Assembly (NCBI RefSeq): GCF_026230105.1
Contig: NC_079483.1
Location: forward strand, 13,943,312-14,007,311
Direction: 5' to 3'
From: Diorhabda sublineata
Taxonomy: Eukaryota > Arthropoda > Insecta > Coleoptera > Chrysomelidae
Length of the DNA: 64,000 nucleotides
The notes under the pieces are model-generated. The model did not search any database, was not told the origin of the DNA, and saw only the letters and a program-made list of their open reading frames with translations. Positions 34,080 to 46,280 of this stretch are shown in pieces; within the stretch, counting starts at the first letter, position 1, and each line of letters opens with the position of its first letter. Made by a program: the position numbers and the translations under genes.

Positions 34080-35030
34080 TTAATTTGAGATTGAAGCCTC
34101 ATTAAGTACTTCATCATTTCCCCTGATATCGTTGTTTAAATTTGTATCAGAATCAATATCCAAATTTATAATGAACTCTTCAACAATGAATAGCTTAAAA
34201 AATGATCACTGTTAGTAATATATTTTTTCATTTCTACCCGTACCAATTCAGTTGAATTCAAATCGGGGTAATAAAGGGGCAATATAAATACGCTGTTCCC
34301 TTAGAGATAAAAATATAAATTTGAGTCTTGTACTGCTATTAATTCTGGCTTATGGAATGTTTAGAACCGAACCTTGACCAATCCTGCATAATGGTTTTCC
34401 CTAGTTTAATTTGTTGTGATATGCTGCGTTATCAATAACTATACATAGGGTTGCTAAATTAGATATTAATTTTCAGTTAATTGCAAATATTTATATCATT
34501 GTAATAAGTTTTTTGTCCATAGGTTGAATCATTCCATCATTTCAAATGCGTAAGAAGAATGAATGCAAGTTTCATCCATGTAAACAATAATAGAACGTTT
34601 TTTTCTCTTCATATAACTGCATTCGTTTTGGAAACGGTATTCTTGAATTTCATATGAATTGTTCTATTAAGATTCGACGATTAGTTTTCATTGTATGTCA
34701 ACGAATCTGTCTTAAGAATATATTTCCTCAGTGTCTTCTTACTTCTCTGATAGCCCATTTCTTCGCAATATTTTTTATGGATCGACTTTGAGGTTGGTGT
34801 AAAATTTAATATTGTTCTGCGTAAAATAGCATGAATCACGGTTCATCTTTTTATTAGGAGTTGAAAACATCGGTATTTCTTCACTATAAACCTTGTTGCT
34901 TGCTTGTTCGGCTGCAGCAATACGTTCTTGAACCTTAAAAATATTTAAATATTAAGTGAAACCTTAAGATTAACATACCTTAGAGATATTTATTATGGGA
35001 ATTCCAGCTTCTGCTCCTGGCTTAAAAAAT
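34080..35030 (-). pseudogene. IS630-like DDE transposase, nearly complete but broken, with a possible intron
   Basis: The minus strand reads PGAEAGIPIINISK, then VQERIAAAEQASNKVYSEEI, PMFSTPNKKMNRDS, KRSIIVYMDETCIHSSY (first catalytic Asp block), and after decayed sequence LYYPDLNSTELVR. The last corresponds to LPPYHCDLNPIELIW with the catalytic Glu kept in TEL. Between NISK and VQER lie 45 bases (34978-34934) with GGTATGT and TTTTTAAG at their ends and an in-frame stop, which would be removed by splicing. Stops occur in the middle part. The fragment at 2000-2275 belongs to the same broad family. Confidence 0.65.
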
Positions 35031-35169
35031 TTTTTACATTATTTTCAATTTGCTGTTCAATTTAACCTGTTCAAACTTAAAAATTAAGTGTCTGCATTAA
35101 ATGTTAGTGTGAGGTTGGCTTGTCTACGGTGCATCAATATCTCAGAGATTTCCTGCTCTATTTTGCCAA

Positions 35170-35800
35170 GCTGTTAAAAGTCCGGCAGTGCCATTTTTAT
35201 GTAAAAAGCAAGCACAAGAGGGTAAACCCTATTACACTCGAATAGTTCGTGTGGAGGTACCTGTAGGTTTTAGTTTTCGGAAAAGACGTGCCTTGGTTGC
35301 TACTTCAACAGGCTTGCACGTCTTCACAGAAAGGAGTTCCGAAAAATCACAATCTGGGCGTCTGGGGACGAATTCGGTGTTCACGAGCTACGTCGTCTGC
35401 CTGTCGAATAAGTCTTGCAAATACTTCTCTAGGTTAAATTATGTTGAGTAACTTGGAAGATCATCGGTCGTGGTAGTATCGGTAAAACCAAATCAGGTCA
35501 GAGACCTTTCTTTTATGGTCAACTCTGGATCGCTTAATTTGCTAATTGCTCTCCTCTGTATTGAGCCGAGCATCCTCAGTCAGAGCCAAGCTCCAAATGT
35601 GCGAGCAAATTTGCGGGAATTGTGATATTTTATGTCCAGACAGGACTATATCCTGAGCCATAGTGCCGTAAAAACAGCATCCTGGTTTTCCAAACTTAAT
35701 TAAATCGCTTCCACGCCACTTATATTTTCGAGATCGGTATTGATGGTAGCTATTCTGTTGTTGCCTATTTGGGTGTTAGTCGAGTTTATTGAGGCGGTTC
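35170..35800 (-). pseudogene. LINE reverse transcriptase C-terminal remnant
   Basis: On the minus strand the order is SHIWSLALTEDARLN (functional relatives read CSHIWG-A-K--LR-LD), then a broken block matching IQ-RAIRLI-DP-LT, then WFYRYYHDR (relatives: LFYRYYHGRCS-EL), then VFARLIRQADDVAREHRI and PQTPRL. These blocks make up the conserved region after the reverse transcriptase palm in insect non-LTR elements. Frames change several times. The palm itself lies beyond the right end and is not recognisable. The 87-codon plus frame at 35188-35451 is the shadow of this remnant. Confidence 0.65.
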
Positions 35801-37080
35801 ATTTGAACGACTACACCAGTTCCTCTTTACTAATACTAGGTTTTCCAAACTCTTGCGTTCGTTTTTGTGCCACCCTGTAATGAAAAAAAAATATAAGAAG
35901 TTCAAATAAAATTTATAATTCTTTTCTAAACATATTATCAAATTCATAATCCATTTGGATTTATAATAACTTCTTTTTCGTTTATTACAAATCAAGGACT
36001 GAAGATTTATTTTGATAGTCATGTAGACCAATATGTTAAAAACCATATCTCTGTAATAAAATACTTTGTCAAAATAAACGGAATATCAGAAGAATTTATT
36101 CAAATAAATCACTTCTTGATAGTGTTATTATTTTATTTATTGACTGAATTCGTAACAACTTCTACAAAATCGATAATTATTCGACGCTGAATTTGTCATC
36201 AACATAATGTGCTATAGAAAAACAGTTTCTTGATACAAATAACGAAATTTAACAAACAAGTGCAATTGATTCCAAGGTATTACCCATTTCTTGTACTGAC
36301 CTCGAGACAACATTCATTTTTTAGCAGCCTTCATTGTCAACATATACAATTTAATACGAAAGACTTGTGAAAGGACAATAAAGAGACTAAATCCAACAAG
36401 AGATACGAAATAAATTTTAAATTATACTGCATTATCATATAATATCCCGTAAAATTTAATTTTAAACAAAATTATATATTATTAAACGTAAGTGAACTAA
36501 TAAATAACCATAACCTTTCGTTTTAGACACTATTGTTTATCTACGATTGTCATAGTAATTTTATTTTAATAAATAACCAATGTATAGGAACGAGTTTATA
36601 TGGGGTTTGTCTGTTGCTGAAACTTAATTCACTCATAGGAAAACTAAATGGCAAAAGGGACACAACTGAGATAACTGACTTTATTGATTTTCGATTATTG
36701 TAAAATGGAACCCTGCTTAACAAAACCATTTATTACTTTATATAAAAAGTCTATCTATAAAAATTGGTAATTAGAGAAACGAAATTTAACCTGAAACACT
36801 TGAATAAATCGTTCCTCCTTCTACATAGGTATACTAAAATTTTAAAATTATTTTCGCCCATCATTTTAACACCCTTCAATGTTTTATTTTTGTGGAATGT
36901 GAAGTGAAATCCAGAGTAGTTCAAATGAGTTTTATTTCATATTTTTACACGAAAAACTGCACTACTACTTTTTAACATAACAAGATAACATAACCATTGT
37001 GACATTTACATTACATATTTCGATAATTTTTGAAAAGTGTCTGATTTTCGCAGACAAGTCAAAGGACGCGAGGTGGCGAG
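35801..37080. other. Unassigned AT-rich interval
   Basis: No feature was recognised. Confidence 0.4.
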
Positions 37081-37467
37081 ACACTCTCGCACTAGATCAC
37101 TTTTCTGTGTATTGCTGTGTGGAAAAAACCACTTACAAATAAATATATGTGAGAGACCACTTTCAAGATAATATTTACATAACTTTTTGTAGGTTTCTTT
37201 AATAGTTTTTATGTAGAATTTGGACAGACGTCATCAGAAACATGGCACAAACTTGCAATATAATCTCCGTGAGAGTTACTATTCTGTCAATAACATAAAA
37301 ATATATTTATCATTAAAATTTATTCAAAAAACGAACATATACAACATTGACCAGTTTTCCAAGTAAATCCGAGTAAATTATCTACTCGCCTTGCATATTC
37401 TGTAGTAATCAACCTAAAGCCCGATCCATAATCTCCACGAGGGTACAAGATGCTAGTGCGAGAGTGT
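37081..37467. repeat. Perfect 15-base inverted repeat 387 bases apart end to end
   Basis: ACACTCTCGCACTAG (37081-37095) is exactly inverted as CTAGTGCGAGAGTGT (37453-37467). The match does not extend well on either side. It could be the end pair of a short element or a chance or regulatory palindrome. Confidence 0.55.
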
Positions 37468-38589
37468 GGATAGTGCGCTTTTATTGTTAGAAATTGTAAT
37501 ATTAGTTCATCAAGAATGTGGATTCTGCCAAGACTCGAGTCGAGCCAATTCGCGAGAATCTGTGGCGGGCATAATTTTGAACGTCTTTGGCTGTTGTTTG
37601 AAATCTAACCACCAGGAAAATTTTCATTAACAAACGACGTAACTTTTCAATAGTATCTTCATCCATAGCTTTCAATTTCTTATTTCCTGCTTAATTCAAA
37701 TAATGGTGGTATGTTTAAAAAAAGAAATCTAAATGTAATATACGGATTTTGTTATAAATTATTTGGATTTTATTCCAAAGGATCTTTTGCGGAAAAACGG
37801 CTAGAGGATACCATGTTTAGTTTTAAACGCAAATATTGGGTGCAAATGATTATTCGATCACATTCAAAACCCCAATTAACATATTCCACAACTTCAAATG
37901 AGTTAATTCAAATCCTTTCAAGTGCAATCAAGAATAAATCATTTGGTTTTGTGTTGTTTTTCATACATATGTGCAATATAAGAGAAAATTACCTTTGGAC
38001 TTAAACCAACCTCAACACATATGTAGGGAGATCTAAAAATGTTCGACCTTGAGCTTAAGAGTCATAATATCGTTAAAGGAAGTAGATATGTACAGGAAAG
38101 GTTTCGTTGGGCCAACATATCGAAGGGATAAAATATTTTATAGAAGGGGAAAGGTTTAACATGATATGGGTCAAGAATAGTTTGTTTGATATATTGATTT
38201 ATATTTTTTCAATTTTAGGACCTTTTTATACAGTGTTGTACAACGTAACTTGCTAATATTTCTATTTCTGTTTATAAAAAAGTTTATCGAATAAGAGTTT
38301 TTTTTAAAAATTTACACTATTTGTTATAAGATGGTATATTTCCTCATCTAATAGTTCAAAGATACAATTTTTTGGAATTAATAGTATTGAAAAATTGTAA
38401 ATTATGTGAAAATTGGAAAATATAAATAATTTTCCATTTTCATTAGTGACAAGTGTTTTATGTACCAAAGATTAATGATCTTATGATGAGAAAACTTTGT
38501 GAAACCTAATCATAAATTTATAAATCTTGGATATTATGCAAAGGTTCGTAGAGAACCCTTGTACATCTATTCGGAAAACTGCATTATAA
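37468..38589. other. Unassigned interval
   Basis: The 97-codon plus frame at 37711-38004 shows no recognisable motif and has typical AT-rich chance composition. Confidence 0.35.
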
Positions 38590-38870
38590 CTATTTAAAAT
38601 AAGACCCAAATTATCTGAAGGTGATCATGACCGCCAACTGCAATTTCGTGGCACTATAATGCAAAAGGTGAATGCATACAAGTAAGGTAGTTTTTTCAGA
38701 TGAAGCTACGTTTATGTTAAATGATGCAGTTAATCGCTAACAATCTCTATATTGGAGTGTTATCAATCCTAGATGATTCAGTTAATAACAATTGGTATCA
38801 AATAGGATTGTGCATGTTCACAATTTAGTTTTTTTGTTCGAAATTACCCGAGCTATCGTATTGAGACGAT
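38590..38870 (+). pseudogene. Tc1/mariner-like transposase fragment, central part
   Basis: The plus strand reads PKLSEGDHDRQLQFRGTIMQ, then KVNAYK, then a shifted frame with FSDEATFMLNDAVNR, then LYWSVINPR. This corresponds to LSEDD-DRRL-FCE-MM-KV, the first catalytic block (V-FSDEATF-LNG-VNRQN) and YWSD-NPHW of one insect Tc1/mariner-like family. The same family is seen again at 43790-44370. The remainder is lost. Confidence 0.7.
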
Positions 38871-39597
38871 TTTTCTGGGGATATCCAATTAATTTCTTTT
38901 ATGATGGATGTATTTTCTATTTAAACGTCATTTTTTCGTTTTTACCAATATGTTTATAATTTTTCTTACTAGTTTATTCATTCAACTTAACTCTATATAA
39001 ATCACTTATTTTTTCAACTTAAAAACCTTTATCTTGACACTGAACTATTATGTAACTTGTGTCTACTATTAAACTGAATTGAACTTTTTGATAACGTTGT
39101 GTTTTTTATATTGGCAATGCAACTTTGCAATGCAAGAATTGATATTGCATATCTAAATCTCAGGTGCATGTTACTTGTTTGGCAGAATAATCAAAAAGTA
39201 GAGCGGACCGGATTCTATTCGTAAAATTTCACTCAAAAACTGTTTTAAATCCACTATTGATAAAGAAAATGAATTCTAAAAGAAAAAATGTGTGGTAAAT
39301 ATTTGTTAAACCTTGATATGGATTACCGAACAAAGTTAAAAAATGATTTGGACATATAGACCAGTACAACGAGTGAGAAAAATACTTTTCCCACACGTTA
39401 TACACTATACTTTTTCTACAACTGCACAAATTGAAAAAATGAAAGTAATGGAACTCAATGTTTATTTTTATGGTTAGTAAAACCAAAATAATACTAAAGC
39501 ATCCTTTTAACCGTTAAATAATATTATATAAAATTGTAGTTGATTGTGAAATTTTTACAATTTTCTATAGTTAAACCGTGAACGTCGTTTCTTTTTT
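38871..39597. other. Unassigned AT-rich interval
   Basis: The 85-codon minus frame at 39229-39486 has no recognisable content. Confidence 0.4.
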
Positions 39598-40708
39598 TTA
39601 ATTTCCTGTTATGTTAATTTTAGATTTTGAGGGTTGATCGTTCCTATATGGTGTATTTTCGGTCTCCATTTCTGTAAAGGGTTCGAGTGGTTTTTCAACG
39701 GGGTTGACGATTTTATGAGCAACGTTAATTTTATTTTTAATAGACGTATCTTTGACGTATCCTTTTTCCACGGTACTGGATTGCAATCCTCCATGGCGCT
39801 GTAAGGTTAATATGTCCCCTCCTGCATTTACTAAATTTATTGTCGGTGAACGTCTGAAGCAGTGACCTGTGTATAGGGGTTTTCTAATTTTGCTACTACT
39901 ACCGAATTTGCTAATGCCAATTACCTGTCGTAAAAAAGAAACGTTTTTCTGGCAAATCAATCGGTCGAAAAACAGCAAATTTTTTATAAATCTCATAAAA
40001 TTTTCCCGTTACAGTTAACGTTCTTGGCTTTTTGCTTTCGTGTTATCTAATTTCACAAGTAAATCCTTTAAATTATCGATTCTTAACTTCCACAACTCCT
40101 CTCTGCGACAGGTCCCTTCGACGCCTATAGCTACTGCTGTCTGCAAATAAAAAACCAAAGTTAAAATTTTACAAAATATTCTTGCCACCCGAGAGTTTTA
40201 AACTCGGACAAACTATCCACTGTACAATTGACCAATGATTCAAATGTATTGGTTAAAAATACAAATATCTATCTACCATAATTTGAAATAGAATTTTTAA
40301 TGATTATATGATTCTTTTATCAACTGAAAAACCTACGAATTGGAAAAATCTGTATTAATTCAAGGAAAAAATAGAATGAAATTCTAAAAATAGTTCCTTC
40401 TAAATAGATTCACCTTCATTAATGAATATTCCTCGTCTGGAGTTTAAAAATATCTGCAATTGGTCTGTGTGAATTTTTGGTAACGTGATTGTCGGACTTT
40501 TCAAAAATGAACGTAATTTCTGATACTTGTATATATCAATGTTATTTCTTATACTGATAGTACATCTCAACATTGAATATTGTGACCAAAGTGTAGACGC
40601 CTTTAAAGTTTTCGACAACTCTTCAAAGTATACCAAAAGTACAATTTCCGAAAAAGATTTTATCTCTGGCGGAGTATTATGAAAATCATCACTACTGTCA
40701 GTATCCAT
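39598..40708 (-). pseudogene. Crypton tyrosine recombinase, two-exon structure, three frameshifts
   Basis: Exon 1 (40708-40414) starts MDTDSSDDFHNTPPEIKSFS and contains LLVYFEELSKTLKASTLWSQ and SMLRCTISI, the core-binding domain. It ends at the donor AAG|GTGAAT after a frame change near 40440. Exon 2 begins after the acceptor TTATTTGCAG at 40140 with AVAIGVEGTCRREELWKL, the first catalytic Arg block. It continues through TLTVTGKFYEIYKKFAVF and RPIDLPEKRFFF, each in its own frame. The second block is LYTGHCFRRSPTINLVNAGG (HxxR), then LQRHGGLQSSTVEKGYVKD with the catalytic Tyr. The intron is 273 bases. All catalytic positions (R, HxxR, H, Y) are present, but frameshifts near 40440, 40030 and 39920 break the protein. 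A tail of about 55 residues follows. Family: Crypton, common in insects. Confidence 0.85.
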
Positions 40709-43425
40709 ATTATTTATTATAAATTGGTATAATTATGTCCAACTAAAATAATATTTAATTGAAATTGCGGTTTTTATCAAACCACAAATGAAAACTACCT
40801 CAAGAATTTAAAAAAACCTGTATAATGACAATAGCCACCTAAATTTTCGTTGCTTTTTGTTGATTCTCCATATAAATGTATGTGTTGTGGGCAAAGTGCC
40901 GTGAGAAATAATATTTCTCACAGTGTGAGCAATATGTGGTTTTGAAATTAAGTTACTTATGGGAAATACGTCACTTTTCCTAGCAATTGTATAAAAAATC
41001 ATTTACCGAGGATCTGAAGTCGTAAAATGGAAGGGAGGAAGTTTTAAGGGTGAAAAACTACAAGTACTATGGTAAAAAGTTGAAGGTGATGAAAGGTTCA
41101 TCAATTTTTTTGTGGTTGTATTTTTTCACATAACCTCAAAATATATGTAAAAGAATCAAATAACCATAATAAAGTTTTAGATTTTAATTTGTATCTTTTG
41201 AGAAAGTATCCTTTTTGCTACGAATTTCGGTGTCAACTTACCTGTTTAGATTTCAAGCATATTTTTAGTTTTTTCATTTAGAATTTTCATTTTTTCAGTT
41301 TATTTTGAATTAATATCGATAAAACAACCACATTTTCAATAACGTTAAAACATTGAATGCTGTGAAATGGTCGGTGGGCTTTTCATTCGTTGGATTCTCT
41401 ACTTTCTGATGGTAAATTTTCTCTCAAAAAACTGGATTCAAAGAAATTGTTTTGATCATGTAAAACTTTTAGCTATTTATTAAAATTTTACATTTTAACT
41501 ACTGAATATTCCATTGATAGGCATAAATAAAGTGGAAATTTATAATGAACAGCTAAAATATATAATAATAAAAATGTAGAATCGTGACAACGAAGAAAAG
41601 GCCCGCATATTTTTTAAAAAAATCCGATATTTGGGTGTGAGCATTTTCGATTCAAAATTAGGGTGCTTTTTCGATATTAGTCAAAATAAGATACAAATAT
41701 CAATATTTAAAATAAAAAAAATCAGTGTATTTCGGACATCAAAAGATAAATATTATTAAAAAATTAAAAATGAAAAATCCAAAACTTGGTTTCTCGTATT
41801 TGAATTCCTCACATGAATGTTGATGTTGTGTAAGAAAAGTGTGAATACAAAAGTTGTAGAATTTTTTATTACCTACAAATTTTTAAAACCGTTTTTTATC
41901 CTTAAAAATCTTTAACAACTTTAACACTGATTAACCAGTACAAATTGTGACAGAAAAATTCAGATATAATTTTAAAATATTGCAATAAGCTGCGCAATTA
42001 GAAGATACCAAATGTAAGAAAAACAATATTTTGGTGAATTTTAAAATGTTAAATTCCTTTTTTATCGTTAGAATTGCTAGAATATGCTAGTACAAAAAGA
42101 ATACATTCGATTAATGGAGAATTCTTTACAAAAAGTGTATAGACAAATTATTCGCGTGAAAGTTGGAGCCAAGGTATATACACAAAATTCCCTGCAAGAT
42201 TCATAGAAGCTTGGTTTTTGATATCAAAGGATCCTTTCGCCATTTGGTCCTGGACAACCGTCAGATTGAGGTTAGAGGTAGAAGGGATTATAGGCATATA
42301 AAAAACGTAGATCTTCGCGCGTTGGGTGCCGCGTTTGCATTGGACCAAAAGCGCATTCAAATGAACATAATTATTCATATCTATAGGTGCAACCTGAATC
42401 CACCACGACATCTTTTAAAAGTCGAAACAGTATAACGATAAGGTGAAGGGAGGAATTACGAAAAGTGACTGCATTGAAATAGGCCGAGTAAAAGATCCAT
42501 TTTTTGGTTAGTTTAAAATCGCAAGCATTAAGTTAGGTTCACTTTCGCTTAATTGACCATTAACTAAATGAATTTTCCAATGGAAAATATAATCAAGAGA
42601 AACTGCCGTTCCGTGTAATTCATAAATGCAGTCAATCAAAAAGCCGAATCGGAAATCAACCAATCCAATTATTGGTAAACAGAAGCACTAATTTGCGAAT
42701 ATGTGATCTCCATAAATGGACTCGAAAGCCCTATTTTTTTTATTAATTTTTCATGTTTCTAAACCTGGTAGATGCAGATGTATTTCCAAAAAAAAGTACA
42801 TAACATGATATACGTTTTATTTAGTTAACATTTCCGCCCATATAACATTAGAAAACTCTTAGTGATACCCTTTTAATTATAACAATAGGGTTAATGAGAA
42901 GCTTTTAAAACATCATAAAATATGGTAGATTCCATACCAATTATAAGGGTTTAAATATATTTATTTTCAATCACAGAAATTGTTGCATTTTTTTTGGTTT
43001 TATTTCAATTGAAAATGAACGATCTGAAATTTTGTGAAATAGTCATATAGGGGTTGTTTCATAAAATTCATTGACTTTTTGGTAATAAATTCGTTATTAT
43101 GTCAAAAAGACAAAGACAAATATAGTTTGAAAGTGATTTTGTGAAATGTTCATCCCCGGTAACTAAATAATAGACATTATTTACTATTACAGCTATACCA
43201 ACAAAAATAATTACACTATTTGGTGCACGATTCGATAACCAACTTGTCCTTATAGGCCGTAGGTAAACTGACCTTTGGTCTGTGAAGATGCGGACTTGGT
43301 TGTAGAAACGTACGTCAATCAGTGTAATTGTATAACCCATAAGTGCTGGTGTAGTAGTTTTGTATAGTGTGCTAAATATGTGGAAAAAAATTGATAATAA
43401 TACTTTAATGAAATGTGAAATGAAA
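40709..43425. other. Long AT-rich interval, unassigned
   Basis: At 42148-42435 both strands are open for nearly 90 codons; GC content and complexity are above background there. The minus reading includes NAGNFVYIPWLQ-like text (NLAGNFVYIPWLQ) and the plus reading LVFDIKGSFRHLVLDN. I recognise neither. A second frame at 43068-43340 (minus) is also unrecognised. The remainder is featureless. Confidence 0.35.
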
Positions 43426-43426
43426 T

Positions 43427-43623
43427 AAGGTAAAGTCGACTCTTACTGGACTTTTTAGTGAAAGTTGATTGAAAGGGAAAAGTGATAAATTTTGAACAAC
43501 ATTTACTAGACAGAGTTGACTAGAGCTAGGGAAAGTATACTTTTACTGCCTTGAGTTAGTAAAAGTTGACTTTTTGCAAGGGGAAAACCGATTTGGCCTT
43601 GGTAAAGTCGACTCTTACTGATA
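43427..43623 (+). repeat. Exact direct repeat of 20 bases with degenerate relatives between
   Basis: GGTAAAGTCGACTCTTACTG occurs near 43429 and again near 43601. Between them lie weaker versions such as AAAGTATACTTTTACTG and TAAAAGTTGACTTTTT. Downstream at about 43635-43647 is a two-unit AACCT run, the complement of the insect telomere motif, too short to mean much. Confidence 0.6.
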
Positions 43624-43784
43624 TTTTCCTAGCCCAACCTAACCTAATCAAACTGCATCAAATAGACACGTGAATGGGAAGAACTGGAATAACTAAGTTA
43701 TAAGACTACGACAGAAAACCTGAAATAACCTGTATATAAAAAACTATTTCTGTTTTTTACGTTTTTGCCCGATTGTTGTCTATA

Positions 43785-44375
43785 TAAAATTGAGGAAAAT
43801 CCGCATAAGACAACTCAAGAATGATGTGAGTAAATCATCTATTTTGAGAGTTTTGCATAAAGAAAAATACCACCCTTACAAAATTCAGTTCGTTCAGGAG
43901 TTGAATGAAGATGATCCTGATAGAAGGCAAGAATTCTGTGGATTGATGATGGACAGAATGAACGCAGATTTGCAGTTAATAAAATTTCTGATGAAGCGAT
44001 GTTTCATTAAAATGGAACAATGATTAAGAAACAGAACTGTGGATATTGGAGCAGAGAAAATCCTCACTGGATGTGTGAGTGAACGTTTGGCTGTTATCAT
44101 TAACAATAAAATTATTGGCACTTATTTTTTGAGGGCACAGATAATGGTGATGTTTGTCTAGATTTTTTTTTTATTAACTCCTTAGTGCCTATATCATAAA
44201 GACTTTTTCCTGATGTTAATCATTCAAATGAGATAGATCGATCTATTTACTACCAACAAGACGGATTTTGTACGTACAGTTAGAAATTATTTAATCGAGT
44301 TTTTTCCCAAGAGGCAGATTGGAAGACGTGGAACGATCGAATGACCGACTAAATTCCCCGATTTGATTGCTCTCA
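43785..44375 (+). pseudogene. Tc1/mariner-like transposase, half-length, broken
   Basis: The plus strand reads LRVLHKEKYHPYKIQFVQEL followed by NEDDPDRRQEFCGLMMDRMN. After a deletion and frame changes it has NCGYWSRENPHWM, then IINNKIIGTYFL, then YYQQDG, then (with mismatches) the RWIGR and WPARSPDL region (WKTWNDRMTD). This is one Tc1/mariner-like transposase from the end of the second helix-turn-helix to beyond the third catalytic block. The first catalytic Asp block (FSDEATF) is largely deleted. The second (QQDG) is kept, and the third is decayed. Confidence 0.75.
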
Positions 44376-45249
44376 TCTTAAAAATTAATTTTCTCAGTTA
44401 TAATTTAAAGAATTACATTCCAACAAAATGCCTTACATTGCTTGACAGAGGACTAAAATCCCTTTCCAACAAAATGCCGCACGACCCTCTTTCTTATTTG
44501 AAATGATATAAGTCAGGGAGGGTACTGGAAGGGGAAAATATTTTCATACTGTAAATTAACTGTAAGAATAAAAATCGACGTTTCAGGTTTGTTTCACATA
44601 GTATATAATATCGGTAAAATTGAATTTGTTCCATATATATCGATCGCATTGTATACTAGATTTTCCCGCGGAAAAATTTATTTAGATAATTCTTATCTAA
44701 AAAGATATGAAGTGGACTGTAAGGAATCTCAATTTACATCTAACAATCCCTGGATGGATATACTCTTCATCAATTTTTCATCATTTATATTGATCGATTG
44801 ATTATTTTTATTATTAATGAGCTAGACGTTCCTTAAATCTGACAACAGATTCGAGTTTGCCCAACATATTTTTTCTATCACAATTTTCAACTAATTTCTT
44901 GAATATCAGTTTCATTCAAATACAGTATGCTGCAGCGATAGAAGGTTCATTGGCGGGAAAATGTATTATTTTTTGGTAAATCAACTTAGTAATTTTTAGT
45001 TTTCGTCCGTTCTTTTGGCGACGATAACTATTACTAAAACGCGCCATATCGTATTAAAAACCGATGTATAAATAACATCAACGGTTCCAGAAATCTTTAT
45101 CCCTTAATCACTTTTCTAGATAATAATGTATTTTCAATAATAAAACCATTAAAAAAAGAATGAAAAATTAAATGTATAAAGCACAGTACATATGTATAAC
45201 AGATTTCACTAATCTAAAGTCTAACAAACTAAAAATTAAATTAGTCCAA
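44376..45249. other. Unassigned AT-rich interval
   Basis: A 70-codon frame at 44589-44801 has no recognisable content. Confidence 0.4.
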
Positions 45250-46280
45250 AGAAAGTATTCTTTGGAAGGCAATCGAATCATTATAAATTGGACGGTATTA
45301 TACGGCGTTATTTAGACAGATGCACTTAATTGTAGTCCTATTTGGAACTTTAAAAAAATCATTATTATACCTCGTTAACTTAGCTACAACTGAATATTAA
45401 ATTATAAAACTTAAAAAGACGTGGACAATGTAGGCGTTTGGTTTAAACAGGGTACCAGACGTGAACTGAACCTTTTTGTACCACATTAATTTTTTTCCTG
45501 GAAAACGAAATTTCAAAGTAAAAACCATTAAGAAAAATGAATTCTTTACAAATAAAATAACAGATAAAAACATTTCAATTCCAAAGTATCTTTATAAATA
45601 ATAATAATAGTCAGAATCGTCTGTACTAGAGTCATCATTTGATTGAATTATGGAGGATTGTAAAGATAACATGTTCAACACAGTTTTTCTAAAGCTCTTG
45701 GCGGTCTGTTGCTAGAACTTTCTTTACCAGTTCTACTAACTCTTTACTCAGTTCTACAAACTCTTTACTCAGTTCTGGAGACTGATTATATTTTCGTGAT
45801 TTGAATTTTACATTTGTTCATATTAACTCTATAAGGTTAAATATGGAATAGTAAGGAGTTAGTCGGAGAAAAGTATAACCTTATTCTTTGCACAGTTTGT
45901 CAATATAATAAACTTCCTCTATCTTTAGACCTTTAATAACACTAAGCAATTCTTTGTTTGTTATTATCGGATTGCTGAATATTTTCCTTTTTTAAACATT
46001 CGAATATATTTAAAATATCTCGCTGTGTTTGTATATCTAAATCTTTATTATTAAATTCATACCTGTCTTCATTCTCACTAAACTGTGCGCTTTTATTGTC
46101 TTCATTCGCCCGTGGTCTAAAGAACGCCATATTTCTATTTATTCGGCTTCGGCCAATACAAATGCATTTATGTTTACGATTCGATGTTTTCATTGGTAAA
46201 CAAAGGAGATGATAAGTCCACGTGGACTGACGGTTTTTTAGATGTTTACCGAATTTTATACGGGGAGTAAACATGATTTT
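45250..46280 (-). mobile_element. DDE transposon (IS630-like) deletion copy B with N-terminal ORF
   Basis: 45600-45900 (minus) encodes the same C-terminal block as copy A at 23235-23880, more decayed. The sequence 45250-45480 matches the copy A flank. Beyond it, 45942-46274 (minus) is an open 110-codon frame starting MFTPRIKFGKHLKNRQ and ending with a helix-rich text (DIQTQRDILNIFECLKKEN). This could be the N-terminal helix-turn-helix part of the same transposase. Immediately after it the text EEVYYIDKLCKE (broken) leads into the C-terminal block. The element therefore keeps both ends of the transposase but has lost the central catalytic region. Confidence 0.55.

Noticed and set aside
35188..35451. 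87-codon plus-strand frame
   Set aside because: Antisense to the LINE remnant; conserved blocks are on the minus strand.
43635..43647. AACCT repeat as an interstitial telomere
   Set aside because: Only about two units; expected by chance in AT-rich insect DNA.
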